From Lusitaniella coriacea LEGE 07157 (GTDB lineage Bacteria; Cyanobacteriota; Cyanobacteriia; Cyanobacteriales; Spirulinaceae), in assembly GCF_015207425.1 (NCBI RefSeq), contig NZ_JADEWZ010000012.1:81190-145189 (forward strand): a stretch of DNA of 64,000 nt, in the 5' to 3' direction. Positions within the stretch are counted from its first letter, which is position 1. Each line of letters starts with the position of its first letter. Positions 18,655 to 26,565 of this stretch are shown here, piece by piece. The notes beneath the pieces are model-generated. The model did not search any database. It saw nothing but the letters and a program-made list of their open reading frames with translations, and was not told the DNA's origin. A program made the position numbers and the translations under genes.

Positions 18655-18731
18655 AAAAGTGAAGTGGTAGATGCACCCTGATTTGCTCTCCCTGGCTCGC
18701 TTTTTCGAGTCGGGGATTTTTTTTTGCCTGC
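18655..18731 (+). ncRNA. Candidate small RNA with strong terminator
   Basis: A stem at about 18690-18716 (CCCTGGCTCG / CGAGTCGGG, 5-6 nt loop, two G-U pairs) is followed by a run of about nine T on the plus strand. No plus-strand gene precedes it, so the terminator needs an unannotated transcript. A poor promoter (TTGAAA at 18621, TTAATT at 18645) lies upstream. An 11-bp perfect inverted repeat (GTGAAGTGGTA 18659-18669 / TACCACTTCAC 18771-18781) encloses the terminator. The rest of the 18420-18833 gap shows no gene. Confidence 0.4.
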
Positions 18732-18833
18732 TATTTTCAATCAAGGAATGGATTGCAAGCATTACATCTTTACCACTTCACAGAATTATATTCCCGAACT
18801 CAGAATAAGGTCGGAAAAACCTTATCGCGATCG

Positions 18834-19223
18834 CTAAACCACTGCAATACATTCAATCTCAACTAATGCACCTTTCGGCAAACGAGAAACTTCAACTGTT
18901 GCCCGTGCGGGAGCAGTTGCTTCGTCAAAGGATTGAGCATAAACTTGATTCATTGACGCAAAATCATTTAAATTTGCTAAAAACACGGTAGTTTTTACCA
19001 CATCACTAAATCCTGCACCCGCTTTAGCCAGAATTGCTTGCAGGTTTGCCATCACCTGTTGGGTTTGTGCTTCAATATCGCCAGTCCCTACCATTTCACC
19101 CGTTTTAGGGTTTAGGGGGATTTGTCCGGCAACAAATAGTAAGGTTCCGGTGGCTGCAATCGCCTGATTGTAAGGACCAACGGGTGCAGGTGCATCCTGA
19201 GTTTGAACGATTGTTTTTGCCAT
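18834..19223 (-). CDS. RidA family enamine/imine deaminase
   Basis: The 129-aa protein is a RidA/YjgF/UK114 member that hydrolyses reactive enamines such as 2-aminoacrylate from PLP enzymes. '[20 protein letters not shown]', Arg107 ('PARATVEV') and Glu122 ('LVEIECIAV') fit the catalytic pocket of active RidA. The length is standard. It lies on the same strand as the DAHP synthase, but two hairpins and a repeat in the 459-bp gap argue against co-transcription. Confidence 0.93.
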   Translation of the reverse strand: MAKTIVQTQDAPAPVGPYNQAIAATGTLLFVAGQIPLNPKTGEMVGTGDIEAQTQQVMANLQAILAKAGAGFSDVVKTTVFLANLNDFASMNQVYAQSFDEATAPARATVEVSRLPKGALVEIECIAVV

Positions 19224-19312
19224 TAATTCTTCTTTCTCCCCATCAATTTTAAAGTTGCGTACTTGAATTTTAATATTGTCGCGCGTACCGTCGCAGGCAA
19301 GCGAGAAGGAAA

Positions 19313-19338
19313 CCCCCTAGCTGAGATAACCTAGGGGG
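19313..19338 (-). terminator. Hairpin, possible minus-strand terminator
   Basis: A perfect 8-bp inverted repeat CCCCCTAG / CTAGGGGG with a 10-nt loop. On the minus strand it is followed by TTTCCTT, a moderate U-tract. It lies between the end of the DAHP synthase gene and the start of ridA. Confidence 0.45.
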
Positions 19339-19447
19339 AGAACATCAGGATGCATCTACTGGGGTTTAACTACTCCGTATAATTGCTGATTTCCGGAAAA
19401 AGTCGAGAAGAAAGAGATTGACCTCCATAACCTCGCTCAATGCCGTG

Positions 19448-19607
19448 ATATAGCAATAGCCAGGAGTATTAGGACGTTGGTGAAGGTGAGCCGGGGGAGT
19501 TGGGAAACTGTGATATCAAATCCTCCCAATTGCCCATCCTAAAAATTCACTGCTAGGTCGGCTTGCGACCTCAGCCCTAACTAAGGCGATTCAACCAAAT
19601 TTTATAG
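19448..19607. repeat. Two repeats: 19448-19490 and short MITE-like copy 3 (19513-19607)
   Basis: 19448-19490 repeats 11020-11063. The second element begins 'ATATCAAATCCTCCCAATTG' and ends 'GCGATTCAACCAAATTTTAT', the same two ends as 3198-3484. Its interior is reduced to about 50 bp with one hairpin (GGTCG / CGACC). It appears to be a deletion form of the longer element. Confidence 0.6.
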
Positions 19608-19624
19608 GGGAGATTCAATTGAAT

Positions 19625-19651
19625 AAGGGGTATAGCCGTGCTACACCCCTT
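19625..19651 (-). terminator. Likely terminator of the DAHP synthase gene
   Basis: AAGGGGTATAG / CTACACCCCTT pair over 11 bp (one mismatch) around a 5-nt loop, starting 32 bp beyond the stop codon at 19683. The following U-tract on the minus strand is weak (TTATTC), so termination efficiency is uncertain. Confidence 0.55.
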
Positions 19652-19682
19652 AAGATTTTATTGAAACGATCGCGCGATTCTT

Positions 19683-20744
19683 TTAAACCAACGCAACAGC
19701 AGGTTCAGACCAGCGTTCGACTGCCTTCCCAATGATGCTGAGTTCTTCTTTAACAAGTCGATCGAAGCGATCGGGGGTAAGGGATTGTGGCCCGTCGGAG
19801 AGGGCTTTTGCCGGGTTGGGATGAACTTCAATCATCAAAGCATCGGTTCCCGCCGCGATCGCGGCTTTTGCCATTGCAGGGACGTATTCCGAGCGTCCAG
19901 TACCGTGGCTGGGATCGATCATTAAGGGTAAGTGGGTTAGCTCTCGCAGGACGGGAATCACCGCCAAATCCAGCGTATTTCGGGCATAGGAGCGCTCGAA
20001 GGTGCGAATTCCGCGCTCGCAGAGAATGACATTGGGATTGCCTGCCGCGAGGATATACTCAGCCGCCATCAACCACTCATCAATCGTGGCGGACATTCCT
20101 CGCTTCAAGAGGACGGGTTTATCCTGCGCCCCAACTTTTTTCAGGAGGGAAAAATTGTGCATATTTCTTGCCCCAATTTGCAGCACGTCTGCAACTGCTC
20201 CCACTTTTGCCACATCAGCCGTGTCCATGACTTCGGTAATGATGCCCAATCCAGATGCTTCTCTCGCCGCCGCCAGCAATCCTAACGCACTTTCTCCGTG
20301 ACCCTGGAAGGCGTAGGGCGAGGTACGTGGTTTGTAGGCTCCACCGCGCAGAAATTGAGCGCCAGCCGCTTTAACTCGCTTTGCGGTTTCAACGATCATT
20401 TCCTCATTTTCGACCGAACAAGGGCCGGCAACAATCACCACGGGATGGTTTTGTCCGAAGGGAACTTTTCCATTGGGGGTGTCAATCCAAACTTCGCTGG
20501 GTTCTCCGTGGCGAAATTCCAGACTCGCGCGCTTGTAGGGACGTTCGACCCGCAGCACTTTCTCAATCCAAGGGCTAAATTCCTGAATCTGCCGTTCGTC
20601 AAGAGAAGCCGTTTCTCCGACTAATCCAATCACGACTTTATGCTTCCCGACAATTTTTTCGGGAGAGAGTCCCTCTTCCTCAAATTCTTTACTAAGGCGA
20701 GTAATTTCGGCTTCTGGGGAGCCGACTTTCATAACAACAATCAT
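19683..20744 (-). CDS. aroF: 3-deoxy-7-phosphoheptulonate synthase (DAHP synthase, type I-beta)
   Basis: The 353-aa enzyme condenses PEP and erythrose 4-phosphate in the first step of the shikimate pathway. An N-terminal ferredoxin-like regulatory domain (1-75, '[15 protein letters not shown]') precedes the TIM barrel. Barrel signatures are '[16 protein letters not shown]', '[20 protein letters not shown]' and '[17 protein letters not shown]'. The extension marks the AroG/AroA type I-beta form. There are no aromatic-pathway neighbours. Confidence 0.94.
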   Translation of the reverse strand: MIVVMKVGSPEAEITRLSKEFEEEGLSPEKIVGKHKVVIGLVGETASLDERQIQEFSPWIEKVLRVERPYKRASLEFRHGEPSEVWIDTPNGKVPFGQNHPVVIVAGPCSVENEEMIVETAKRVKAAGAQFLRGGAYKPRTSPYAFQGHGESALGLLAAAREASGLGIITEVMDTADVAKVGAVADVLQIGARNMHNFSLLKKVGAQDKPVLLKRGMSATIDEWLMAAEYILAAGNPNVILCERGIRTFERSYARNTLDLAVIPVLRELTHLPLMIDPSHGTGRSEYVPAMAKAAIAAGTDALMIEVHPNPAKALSDGPQSLTPDRFDRLVKEELSIIGKAVERWSEPAVALV

Positions 20745-20768
20745 TTTTAAAAGTCCCTGTTAGTTTGA

Positions 20769-20798
20769 CGTATAGCAATTCTCGCTCTGGTGAGGTGC
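20769..20798. repeat. Short dispersed repeat upstream of aroF
   Basis: 'TATAGCAATTCTCGCTCTGG' followed by 'TGAGGTGCA' recurs inverted at 40512-40538 ('ACCTCACCAGAGTGAGAATT...'). It lies just upstream of the DAHP synthase start. Confidence 0.55.
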
Positions 20799-20871
20799 AT
20801 CGACCCCAGGCTTGGATGAAGGGGAATTTTTCTGTCCCTGATGAGATAGAGAGAAGTTTTAGGGTTCATCT

Positions 20872-21345
20872 CTAATCTCCCCTGGCTTCCTGTTTTGCAG
20901 AACGCCATGCCGCGATCGCGCGCCCAAGGTTACGTTGAAACTCATCGAAACCCAACCAACTGCCGGGGCGTTCCTCATCCCACGAGGTCGAAAAAAGACC
21001 GTAGCTCAACCCAATGACTCCCACGCCAAACAAGCCTAAACTGACGAACAAAACTACTACTGTTGGTAAGTTAAACCATTCTTGCCGCACAATCCAGTAG
21101 AAGATAAAAAAACTTGATATTCCCAATGCGGTCGGAATGCCAGAAAAGAGCGCCATCCGGCGAACCATCCGTTTGCTGACGCGATCGGGAATGGCAGCAA
21201 GACTGCTGTCGTTTGGGTTCCGTCTAGAACTGTTTTGGGGTTCTGGGGGAACGGATTGAGCGGTTGCGGGAGCTTTGGGAGGCTCTTTTTTCCGTTTTCT
21301 CCGGGGTTCAAAGGGAAGGCGATCGCGTTTTTCTTCAGAAGACAT
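20872..21345 (-). CDS. PAM68 family photosystem II assembly protein
   Basis: The 157-aa protein has a charged Pro/Arg-rich N-terminus (1-60), two membrane spans (about 64-84 and 93-115) and the C-terminal 'SYGLFSTSWDEERPGSWLGF' block typical of PAM68 (DUF3464). PAM68 aids early PSII assembly in thylakoids. It lies 13 bp downstream of rpsO on the same strand, so it is probably co-transcribed with that ribosomal gene. Confidence 0.9.
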   Translation of the reverse strand: MSSEEKRDRLPFEPRRKRKKEPPKAPATAQSVPPEPQNSSRRNPNDSSLAAIPDRVSKRMVRRMALFSGIPTALGISSFFIFYWIVRQEWFNLPTVVVLFVSLGLFGVGVIGLSYGLFSTSWDEERPGSWLGFDEFQRNLGRAIAAWRSAKQEARGD

Positions 21346-21358
21346 AATCGAGAAGGGT

Positions 21359-21628
21359 TTAGCGACGAATACCGAGGCGTTTGATCAATTGCTGATAATG
21401 TTCAAAATCGTGCTTTTGAATGTAAACCAACAAACGCCGACGACGACCGATCAGTTTGAGCAAACCCCGTCGAGAGGAATGATCTTTTTTATTGACTTTC
21501 AGGTGTGTCGTCAGTTGGTTGATGCGTTTGGTGAGCATCGCCACTTGAACGTCGGACGATCCCGTGTCAGTTTCGTGGACTTGGTATTCTGAGATGATTT
21601 CTTGCTTGCGCTCTTGGGTCAGAGACAT
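21359..21628 (-). CDS. rpsO: 30S ribosomal protein S15
   Basis: The 89-aa product matches S15 throughout: '[20 protein letters not shown]', '[20 protein letters not shown]' and the final '[12 protein letters not shown]'. S15 binds 16S rRNA in the platform of the small subunit. The length is exactly typical. It is followed by PAM68. Confidence 0.98.
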   Translation of the reverse strand: MSLTQERKQEIISEYQVHETDTGSSDVQVAMLTKRINQLTTHLKVNKKDHSSRRGLLKLIGRRRRLLVYIQKHDFEHYQQLIKRLGIRR

Positions 21629-21733
21629 GGTTTAGAAGTAAATTGGAATAATACACAGCAATCTCCAATTTTATCTCATTCGCGCTCAATGTCACGGGCA
21701 ATTCCGATTGGTGGGTGGAGGATCGGGTTGCAC

Positions 21734-22906
21734 TCAACGCGCCGCAACCGCTTCAGGCATCAGACGCTTGAGAATTTGTTGCAGCACCATTGCCGTCCAG
21801 TCAATATCTTCCACAGTCGTATGACGACCGAGGGTTAAGCGGATTCCTGCTAGGGCGGAAATTTTCGGATAGCCCATTGCCGTTAAAATTGGGCTGGGAC
21901 TCAGTTTTCCACTGTGACAAGCCGAACCCGCACTGATGCCAATTCCCGCAAGGTTGAGCTGGCGAACGAGGGTTTTTCCCGTCACCTGAGTGGCATTTGC
22001 CCAAGATTCCCCCAAACAAAAACTAACGTGGTGGGGCAAGCGGTACAAGCGATCTCCTGTGGGCGTGAGGTAGGGGGAATCGGCGAGGAGATCGAAGAGG
22101 CGATCTCGCATTTCGCGCGATCGCGCGGTTTGTATTGCCATTTCCGAAGCCGCCAATTCTGCCGCCACCCCAAACCCCGCGATAATGGGGACGGCTTGGG
22201 TTCCAGAACGCAATTTTCCTTCCTGTCCGCCTCCCCCAAACAAAGGAACTAACTCAACCCCACGGCGACAGTAGAGCGCCCCTGCGCCTTGAGGACCGTA
22301 GAGTTTGTGACTCGATAGGGAGAGCAAATCCACACCCAATTCCCCCACATCCAAAGGCAAGCGTCCCGCGACTTGCACCGCGTCAGTGTGAAACAAAATT
22401 CCTTGTTGGCGGGCGATTTGCGCGAGTTCTGCGATGGGTTGCAGGGTTCCCACTTCGCTTTGTCCGTAGATAATGGAAATCAATACCGTATTGGGTTGAA
22501 GGGCGTTAGCGAGGTCTGTGGGGTTCGCTCGTCCGTAGCGATTGACTGGCAAACAAGTCACTTGCCATCCCCGTTGTTCGAGGCGTTGCACGGGTTCTGA
22601 GATGGCGGAATGCTCGACGCTGGAGATAATCAAATGTTGTGGCGTGGAATACTGTTGCACTACGCCCATAATGGCGAGATTGTTCGCTTCGGTTCCCCCA
22701 GAGGTAAAGACAATCTCATCGGGACTCGGCGCATTAATCAGACGAGCAACCTGCATTCTTGCCTCTTCTAGCACCATTGCCGAACGCTGTCCCCAATCGT
22801 GCAAACTCGATGGATTTCCCCACTGTTTGCTTAGTATTTCTTGCATTTTCGCGATCGCTTCTGTGCGAGGGGGAGTTGTAGCACTATAGTCGAGATAAAT
22901 TTGCAT
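21734..22906 (-). CDS. Cysteine desulfurase (NifS/IscS-like)
   Basis: This 390-aa PLP enzyme mobilises sulfur from cysteine for Fe-S clusters. 'LDYSATTPP' opens the protein. 'EIVFTSGGTEANNLAI' is the PLP phosphate region, 'SLSSHKLYGPQGAG' holds Lys201, and 'GISAGSACHSGKLSPSPIL' holds catalytic Cys330 on its loop. Cyanobacteria usually have more than one NifS-like paralogue plus SufS. This is a group I (IscS/NifS) type. No Fe-S assembly partner is adjacent. Confidence 0.94.
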   Translation of the reverse strand: MQIYLDYSATTPPRTEAIAKMQEILSKQWGNPSSLHDWGQRSAMVLEEARMQVARLINAPSPDEIVFTSGGTEANNLAIMGVVQQYSTPQHLIISSVEHSAISEPVQRLEQRGWQVTCLPVNRYGRANPTDLANALQPNTVLISIIYGQSEVGTLQPIAELAQIARQQGILFHTDAVQVAGRLPLDVGELGVDLLSLSSHKLYGPQGAGALYCRRGVELVPLFGGGGQEGKLRSGTQAVPIIAGFGVAAELAASEMAIQTARSREMRDRLFDLLADSPYLTPTGDRLYRLPHHVSFCLGESWANATQVTGKTLVRQLNLAGIGISAGSACHSGKLSPSPILTAMGYPKISALAGIRLTLGRHTTVEDIDWTAMVLQQILKRLMPEAVAAR

Positions 22907-22950
22907 AGCAATGGGGGACTAGAATTCGAGATTCCCAATTTAATTGTTGC

Positions 22951-23331
22951 TTAACCGCCCGGTTTACAGACATTGTAATCTTCATGGGAAATGACTGCTT
23001 CGGGAACGAGAAGGCTTCCGTAATCGCGGCAGATTAGGCGATAATTCCGCGTGACTGGAATACTGATAATAAAGCGGTCGTGGCGCAAGCGCTTGCCGCG
23101 AAAGGCTCGATAATCATTTTCTTTGGCAATTCCCGTCATGATTTTACGCGCTTTAATCACGACATTCTTCGGGAGAGCGCTTAAATCAATTGGATCTTCC
23201 TCAAACGTTGCTTCCCATTGTTGTTTTTCTTCTTTCTTCCTTGCCACATTCTCTTGTTTCTGCGCACATCGGTGGCAGATTTGACCGTACCCTTTATGAC
23301 CGCAGGGAAATTTCTTTTTTCGTCTAGCCAT
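22951..23331 (-). CDS. Small zinc-ribbon-like protein, unknown function
   Basis: The 126-aa basic protein opens 'MARRKKKFPCGHKGYGQICH' and continues RC, so a CxH...CxxC cluster that could bind zinc lies within the first 23 residues. The C-terminal half ('HDRFIISIPVTRNYRLICR' then 'PEAVISHEDYN') recalls the compact beta core of ParE/RelE-type proteins, but this is a weak impression. Homologues are familiar among cyanobacterial hypotheticals (a DUF7682-like annotation may apply). It precedes the accessory island. Confidence 0.72.
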   Translation of the reverse strand: MARRKKKFPCGHKGYGQICHRCAQKQENVARKKEEKQQWEATFEEDPIDLSALPKNVVIKARKIMTGIAKENDYRAFRGKRLRHDRFIISIPVTRNYRLICRDYGSLLVPEAVISHEDYNVCKPGG

Positions 23332-23572
23332 ACCACACAGTGCGGGTCAAGCCCACATCCTTGAACGTTGTGCTTAGGCAATTGGCGGGTGGCGATCGCG
23401 GTCACAATTTGGCAAAATCTTTGCTCCCATTGGGTAGACGCAAACCGCGCTACTCCAACCAATGTCTCCCTCAATCTTTAGGATATTACAGAATCGCTCG
23501 GCTGACCAAGCACTTTATCTGAGGAGTCAATTCACTGTTGATTTTCATCCAGTGACCCGTTCAATTCCTTTT

Positions 23573-24019
23573 TTAAGGTTCTGAAAACATAGAACGATGC
23601 GATCCATCAATTGCCCAATCTTCATTCTCTCCACCAAAGATTAATGTTTGGATTTGTACGAACTCTTTACTTAATTGTGTTAGAGCATTGATCAATACAT
23701 CAATCGCAATTAAATCGCTCGTTCCTAAATCGATCCAACAGCGTCCCCAAGTTCCCAGGTATTCAAAATCGCTCATATTGTGCATGGGAGCCATCAATGT
23801 CTCCTCTGAAATTCCGCGATCGTATTCCATATAGCTAATATCAACCCCTGCATCGGAAACCCGTAAGTTTTCTGCATTAAAGCCGCCCAATTTTCCCAGG
23901 TAATACCAAGAATCAAACACCTCTTCAATATATTGTTGTTCCATTGGGGAAGGTGTCGTTTCAAACTCCAACCAGATCCAGAGATCGAAAGGGTTGAACT
24001 CTCTAAATTGAATATTCAT
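23573..24019 (-). CDS. DUF3531 family protein
   Basis: The 148-aa protein matches DUF3531, found in cyanobacteria and plastids: 'IQFREFNPFDLWIWLEFE', 'EEVFDSWYYLGKLGGFNAEN' and 'WGRCWIDLGTSDLIAIDVL'. There is no signal peptide or membrane span. The molecular function is unknown. It marks the boundary between conserved genes and the accessory island that follows. Confidence 0.88.
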   Translation of the reverse strand: MNIQFREFNPFDLWIWLEFETTPSPMEQQYIEEVFDSWYYLGKLGGFNAENLRVSDAGVDISYMEYDRGISEETLMAPMHNMSDFEYLGTWGRCWIDLGTSDLIAIDVLINALTQLSKEFVQIQTLIFGGENEDWAIDGSHRSMFSEP

Positions 24020-24215
24020 TCAGATTGAAAATAAAGAACTAATCTTGCTCTAAATATTATAGGTTAAAGCATACAAAATTAGTGAGTTCAAACAAAGTTT
24101 CTACGCCCAAAATACCACGATCGCTTAGAGAGATCGAAAGTTGATCGTACAATATTGATTTTCCGTGTTCTAGTTCTTTTAATATCTACTTTTATTATTC
24201 TATTTCATGGGTTTT

Positions 24216-24310
24216 TTAAGCGCGATCGCCATTTTTGTCCGGGAAAATCAGGAAATCCCACCAAAAACAGTTGTCTTCCTCAGACCATTGAATACTTTAA
24301 TTTCTTCATT
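24216..24310 (-). pseudogene. hicB-like relic
   Basis: Read on the minus strand, this stretch matches the 5' half of the intact hicB at 26326-26550 at nucleotide level ('GTCTGAGGAAGACAACTGTT', then 'CCCGGACAAAAATGGCG'). It has lost 10 bp between two CAATGGTC repeats, so the frame breaks after 'MKKLKYSMV', and about 40 C-terminal codons are missing. Its ATG overlaps the stop of the DUF4926 gene (ATGA). It is a dead second copy of the antitoxin. Confidence 0.75.
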
Positions 24311-24530
24311 GTTGAGAAATATTGGCTGTTGCTACCTCTATTTTTGAAGCAGGTACAGCAATAACATCAAAAGCTAGATTGTTTGCATCTAAAACTTCTA
24401 AAAGATATCCATCTTCCTGTCCTCCATATCTGGAACAATAATCGATGATAATTGCTGAAGTTCCCTGATGCAAATTGTGTGCGGGGATATCCTCTTCGAG
24501 TTGCACTTCTGAAAATAGTTCAAATTTCAT
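24306..24530 (-). CDS. DUF4926-type small protein
   Basis: This 74-aa protein begins 'MKFELFSEVQLEEDIPAHNL' and has 'GTSAIIIDY...DGYLLEVLDA', the beta-barrel pattern of DUF4926 proteins, which are often encoded next to toxin-antitoxin genes. Its start overlaps the end of the DUF5615 frame by 4 nt (ATGA), so translation is probably coupled. It may be an accessory antitoxin, but that is inference. Confidence 0.7.
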   Translation of the reverse strand: MKFELFSEVQLEEDIPAHNLHQGTSAIIIDYCSRYGGQEDGYLLEVLDANNLAFDVIAVPASKIEVATANISQQ

Positions 24531-24890
24531 TTCATAAAGTTTCCCAGGAATTCGTGCTGATTTTTCATCTCTTCAAAAGATTTTGTTGACAGCAAGTAAA
24601 GAAAGCCTTGCAGTTGTTGACCGATAGAGTAAGTCTGTTTACCTAAAACGATTCCGGTATGTTGTCGTCCTTGCATCACGTAGATTTTATGCAAGTTGCA
24701 GAAATCGCCCACATTTAAGGTGTAAATGGTTCTTCCTTGTTGTGTTGACCATTGCAATTGTTCCTCATCCGAACGACCTAAATTGTTTGGCTTCTGCTGT
24801 AGTAACAATATCAATTTCAGCTTTCCGTAATGCTTTAACGAGAGAACGCTCCAAAATATCCTCGTCCAAGTACAAGCGAATCTGACTCAT
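24527..24890 (-). pseudogene. DUF5615 PIN-like toxin gene with a frameshift
   Basis: Frame A starts at ATG 24890 and gives 'MSQIRLYLDEDILERSLVKA' through 'IVTTAEAKQ', then stops at 24765. Frame B, shifted by one, continues from about 24790 with 'NNLGRSDEEQLQWSTQQGR', 'YTLNVGDF' and a normal C-terminus to 24527. Joined, they make a full DUF5615 (VapC45-like, PIN-related nuclease) of about 120 aa. One indel near 24780-24800 explains the split. It is preceded at 5 nt by the intact DUF433 antitoxin. Confidence 0.82.
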
Positions 24891-24895
24891 CGCAT

Positions 24896-25180
24896 TTATC
24901 CTGCTGTCGCTTGTGCGGATAAACGGTTGTATTCTTCTGCTTCTTTCGCAATTGCAACATCAATCTGCTCTCGATTCGCGTAATAGTAGGCAAGAGCCGC
25001 ATAAATTTGTGCCAGATTTAAGTGGGGAATTTCGGCTGTGATGGCTTCTACACTCATTCCCATTTGATGCCAAACAACAATCCGTTGAACGGTTATTCGA
25101 GTTCCGGCGATACGAGGGCGATTGCTACAAATATCTGGAGTAGAAACAATTAGGGTTCCAATGTCTGTAATTGTCGGCAT
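24896..25180 (-). CDS. DUF433 family antitoxin (VapB45-like)
   Basis: The 94-aa protein has the DUF433 helix-turn-helix core 'DICSNRPRIAGTRITVQRIV' and 'MSVEAITAEIPHLNLAQIYA'. DUF433 proteins are antitoxins for DUF5615 PIN-like toxins. The next gene, 5 nt downstream, is that toxin but frameshifted, so an intact antitoxin stands with a broken toxin. The antitoxin may still bind its own operator. Confidence 0.88.
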   Translation of the reverse strand: MPTITDIGTLIVSTPDICSNRPRIAGTRITVQRIVVWHQMGMSVEAITAEIPHLNLAQIYAALAYYYANREQIDVAIAKEAEEYNRLSAQATAG

Positions 25181-25550
25181 GGAATTATTTTGAATGCTCT
25201 TGTTATTCTATTTTATAGAGTAGAGTCTGCATAACTCAGAATGATAGGAATTGTAGGTAACGTTTCATCTGTCCACAATTACCTCCCTCGGATTACCTTG
25301 GCATTTTCGTGACATTGGCACTTTAGGCGATGGGAGTGAGGTCGTTCAGCGCAAAACCCTGACGCTATCTTTCGCGAGGGGGTATAAAAGGCGCGTTTCC
25401 GGAGATCGCGCACAGTATGAGTTTGAATCCAATCAAAAGTCTGTACTTCCATCTGCAAACTGCTCGCGCACTGCACAACACCCAATAATACAAATGTGGT
25501 GTTAGAATCCCAAATATCTCCATATCTCGGTCATTGCGCGACATTCTATT
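25181..25550. other. Gene-free gap between divergent small-gene operons
   Basis: I see no convincing gene. A stretch near 25372-25410 ('CGAGGGGGTATAAAAGGCGC', 'GTTTCCGGAGAT') resembles 27226-27262 ('GCGAGCGGGTACAAAGACGT', 'GTTTCCAGAGAT'), indicating a short repeat in this island. Promoters of the DUF433 (minus) and 69-aa (plus) genes should lie here. Confidence 0.45.
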
Positions 25551-25760
25551 ATGACTCTGACAGAACTGCTCCCTGCCGTAAAGCAACTTTCAATCCTTGA
25601 GAAAATCAAGCTTATTCGTTTGCTTGCAGAAGACCTAGAATTGCAAGAAGATATTGCCCCCCTAGAACCTTCTAAAACATACAACTTGCCAACTCCGTAT
25701 AATACATTTGGAGCAGATGCTGTTCTAATGCAGGCAATGGAATCTATAGATCGCGCTTGA
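25551..25760 (+). CDS. Putative antitoxin-like small protein
   Basis: This 69-aa protein ('MTLTELLPAVKQLSILEKIK' start, 'TYNLPTPYNTFGADAVLM' near the end) is of a type common in cyanobacteria, with a helical N-terminus resembling addiction-module antitoxins. No toxin gene is beside it; the gene 7 bp downstream is a SUKH protein. The antitoxin role is inferred from family resemblance only. Confidence 0.7.
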   Translation: MTLTELLPAVKQLSILEKIKLIRLLAEDLELQEDIAPLEPSKTYNLPTPYNTFGADAVLMQAMESIDRA

Positions 25761-25767
25761 TTGTTAA

Positions 25768-26307
25768 ATGAATAATCTTGAAAAAATAAAAACTATTTGT
25801 GCCAGTATCAGATCTGTGAATAAGGAAACGCGAGTTCGACGAGGCATTTCTAAAAAAAAGATTTTTAGCTCTTTTAAGTCAGTGGGTCTAACACCACCTT
25901 CTGAACTTGTGGAACTGTATAACTGGCATAATGGTATCTATGGCTTAAATCCTTTTTTGGAGTTTTATTCTTTAGAAGATTCTCTAGAACAATATTGCTT
26001 TAATAAGCAGCTCAAAAGTGATATTCCTGATTTTCAATGGAAAAAAAATTGGCACACTGTTCTAGATCAGAATGCTGACATACAAATATGTTTGGATTTA
26101 AAGACGCTAGAACTCTATTCAGTGGACGTTGAGTGTAGCGCAACAACAAAAATTGCGGAACACTACAGTCACTATTTGGATGCAATGCTATTCCTTTTCC
26201 AGTCGGGTCAATACACATTTAACACAGAATGCAAGTATTTCGAGGTACGGGAAGAAGTATGGAAAGAGATTGCGGAAAAATATAAAATCAAAAGTATTTG
26301 GGTGTAG
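25768..26307 (+). CDS. SMI1/KNR4 (SUKH) family protein
   Basis: The 179-aa protein shows the SUKH core: 'GLTPPSELVELYNWHNGIYG' followed by an acidic stretch, and a conserved tail 'LFLFQSGQYTFNT'. Many SUKH proteins are immunity proteins against contact-dependent or polymorphic toxins. No large toxin gene is adjacent, so it would be an orphan immunity protein. It follows the 69-aa gene by 7 bp. Confidence 0.78.
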   Translation: MNNLEKIKTICASIRSVNKETRVRRGISKKKIFSSFKSVGLTPPSELVELYNWHNGIYGLNPFLEFYSLEDSLEQYCFNKQLKSDIPDFQWKKNWHTVLDQNADIQICLDLKTLELYSVDVECSATTKIAEHYSHYLDAMLFLFQSGQYTFNTECKYFEVREEVWKEIAEKYKIKSIWV

Positions 26308-26325
26308 ATATATTAACTAGCTTTG

Positions 26326-26550
26326 TCATTCTGCCACTTTGAAAAATGTGGGTTTGGGCAAGGGTTCACTCACTGCTTCATAACTGATAATCAAAGATTC
26401 TAAAGCTTCGATACCATTTGCAACGGCTTCCTCATAAGAATCTCCGTGCGAGCGCCATTTTTGTCCGGGGAAGTCCGGAAATCCCACTAAAAAACAGTTG
26501 TCTTCCTCAGACCATTGAATGACCATTGGATACTTTAATTTATTCTTCAT
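26326..26550 (-). CDS. hicB: HicB family antitoxin
   Basis: This 74-aa protein has the HicB partial RNase H-like fold: 'YPMVIQWSEEDNCFLVGFPD', then 'GDSYEEAVANGIEALESLI'. I choose ATG 26550, not the in-frame codon 15 nt upstream. HicB normally follows hicA with little or no gap, but here hicA (26905-27132) is 354 bp upstream on the same strand. The C-terminal DNA-binding domain is absent, as in short HicB proteins. A broken paralogue lies at 24216-24310. Confidence 0.85.
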   Translation of the reverse strand: MKNKLKYPMVIQWSEEDNCFLVGFPDFPGQKWRSHGDSYEEAVANGIEALESLIISYEAVSEPLPKPTFFKVAE

Positions 26551-26565
26551 TCGATCTCCCTTCAA

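Noticed and set aside
18660..18716. Possible tRNA ('GAAGTGGTAGATGCACCC', 'TTCGAGTC')
   Set aside because: No acceptor stem or anticodon arm can be formed, and the T-arm-like part is a 9-bp terminator stem.
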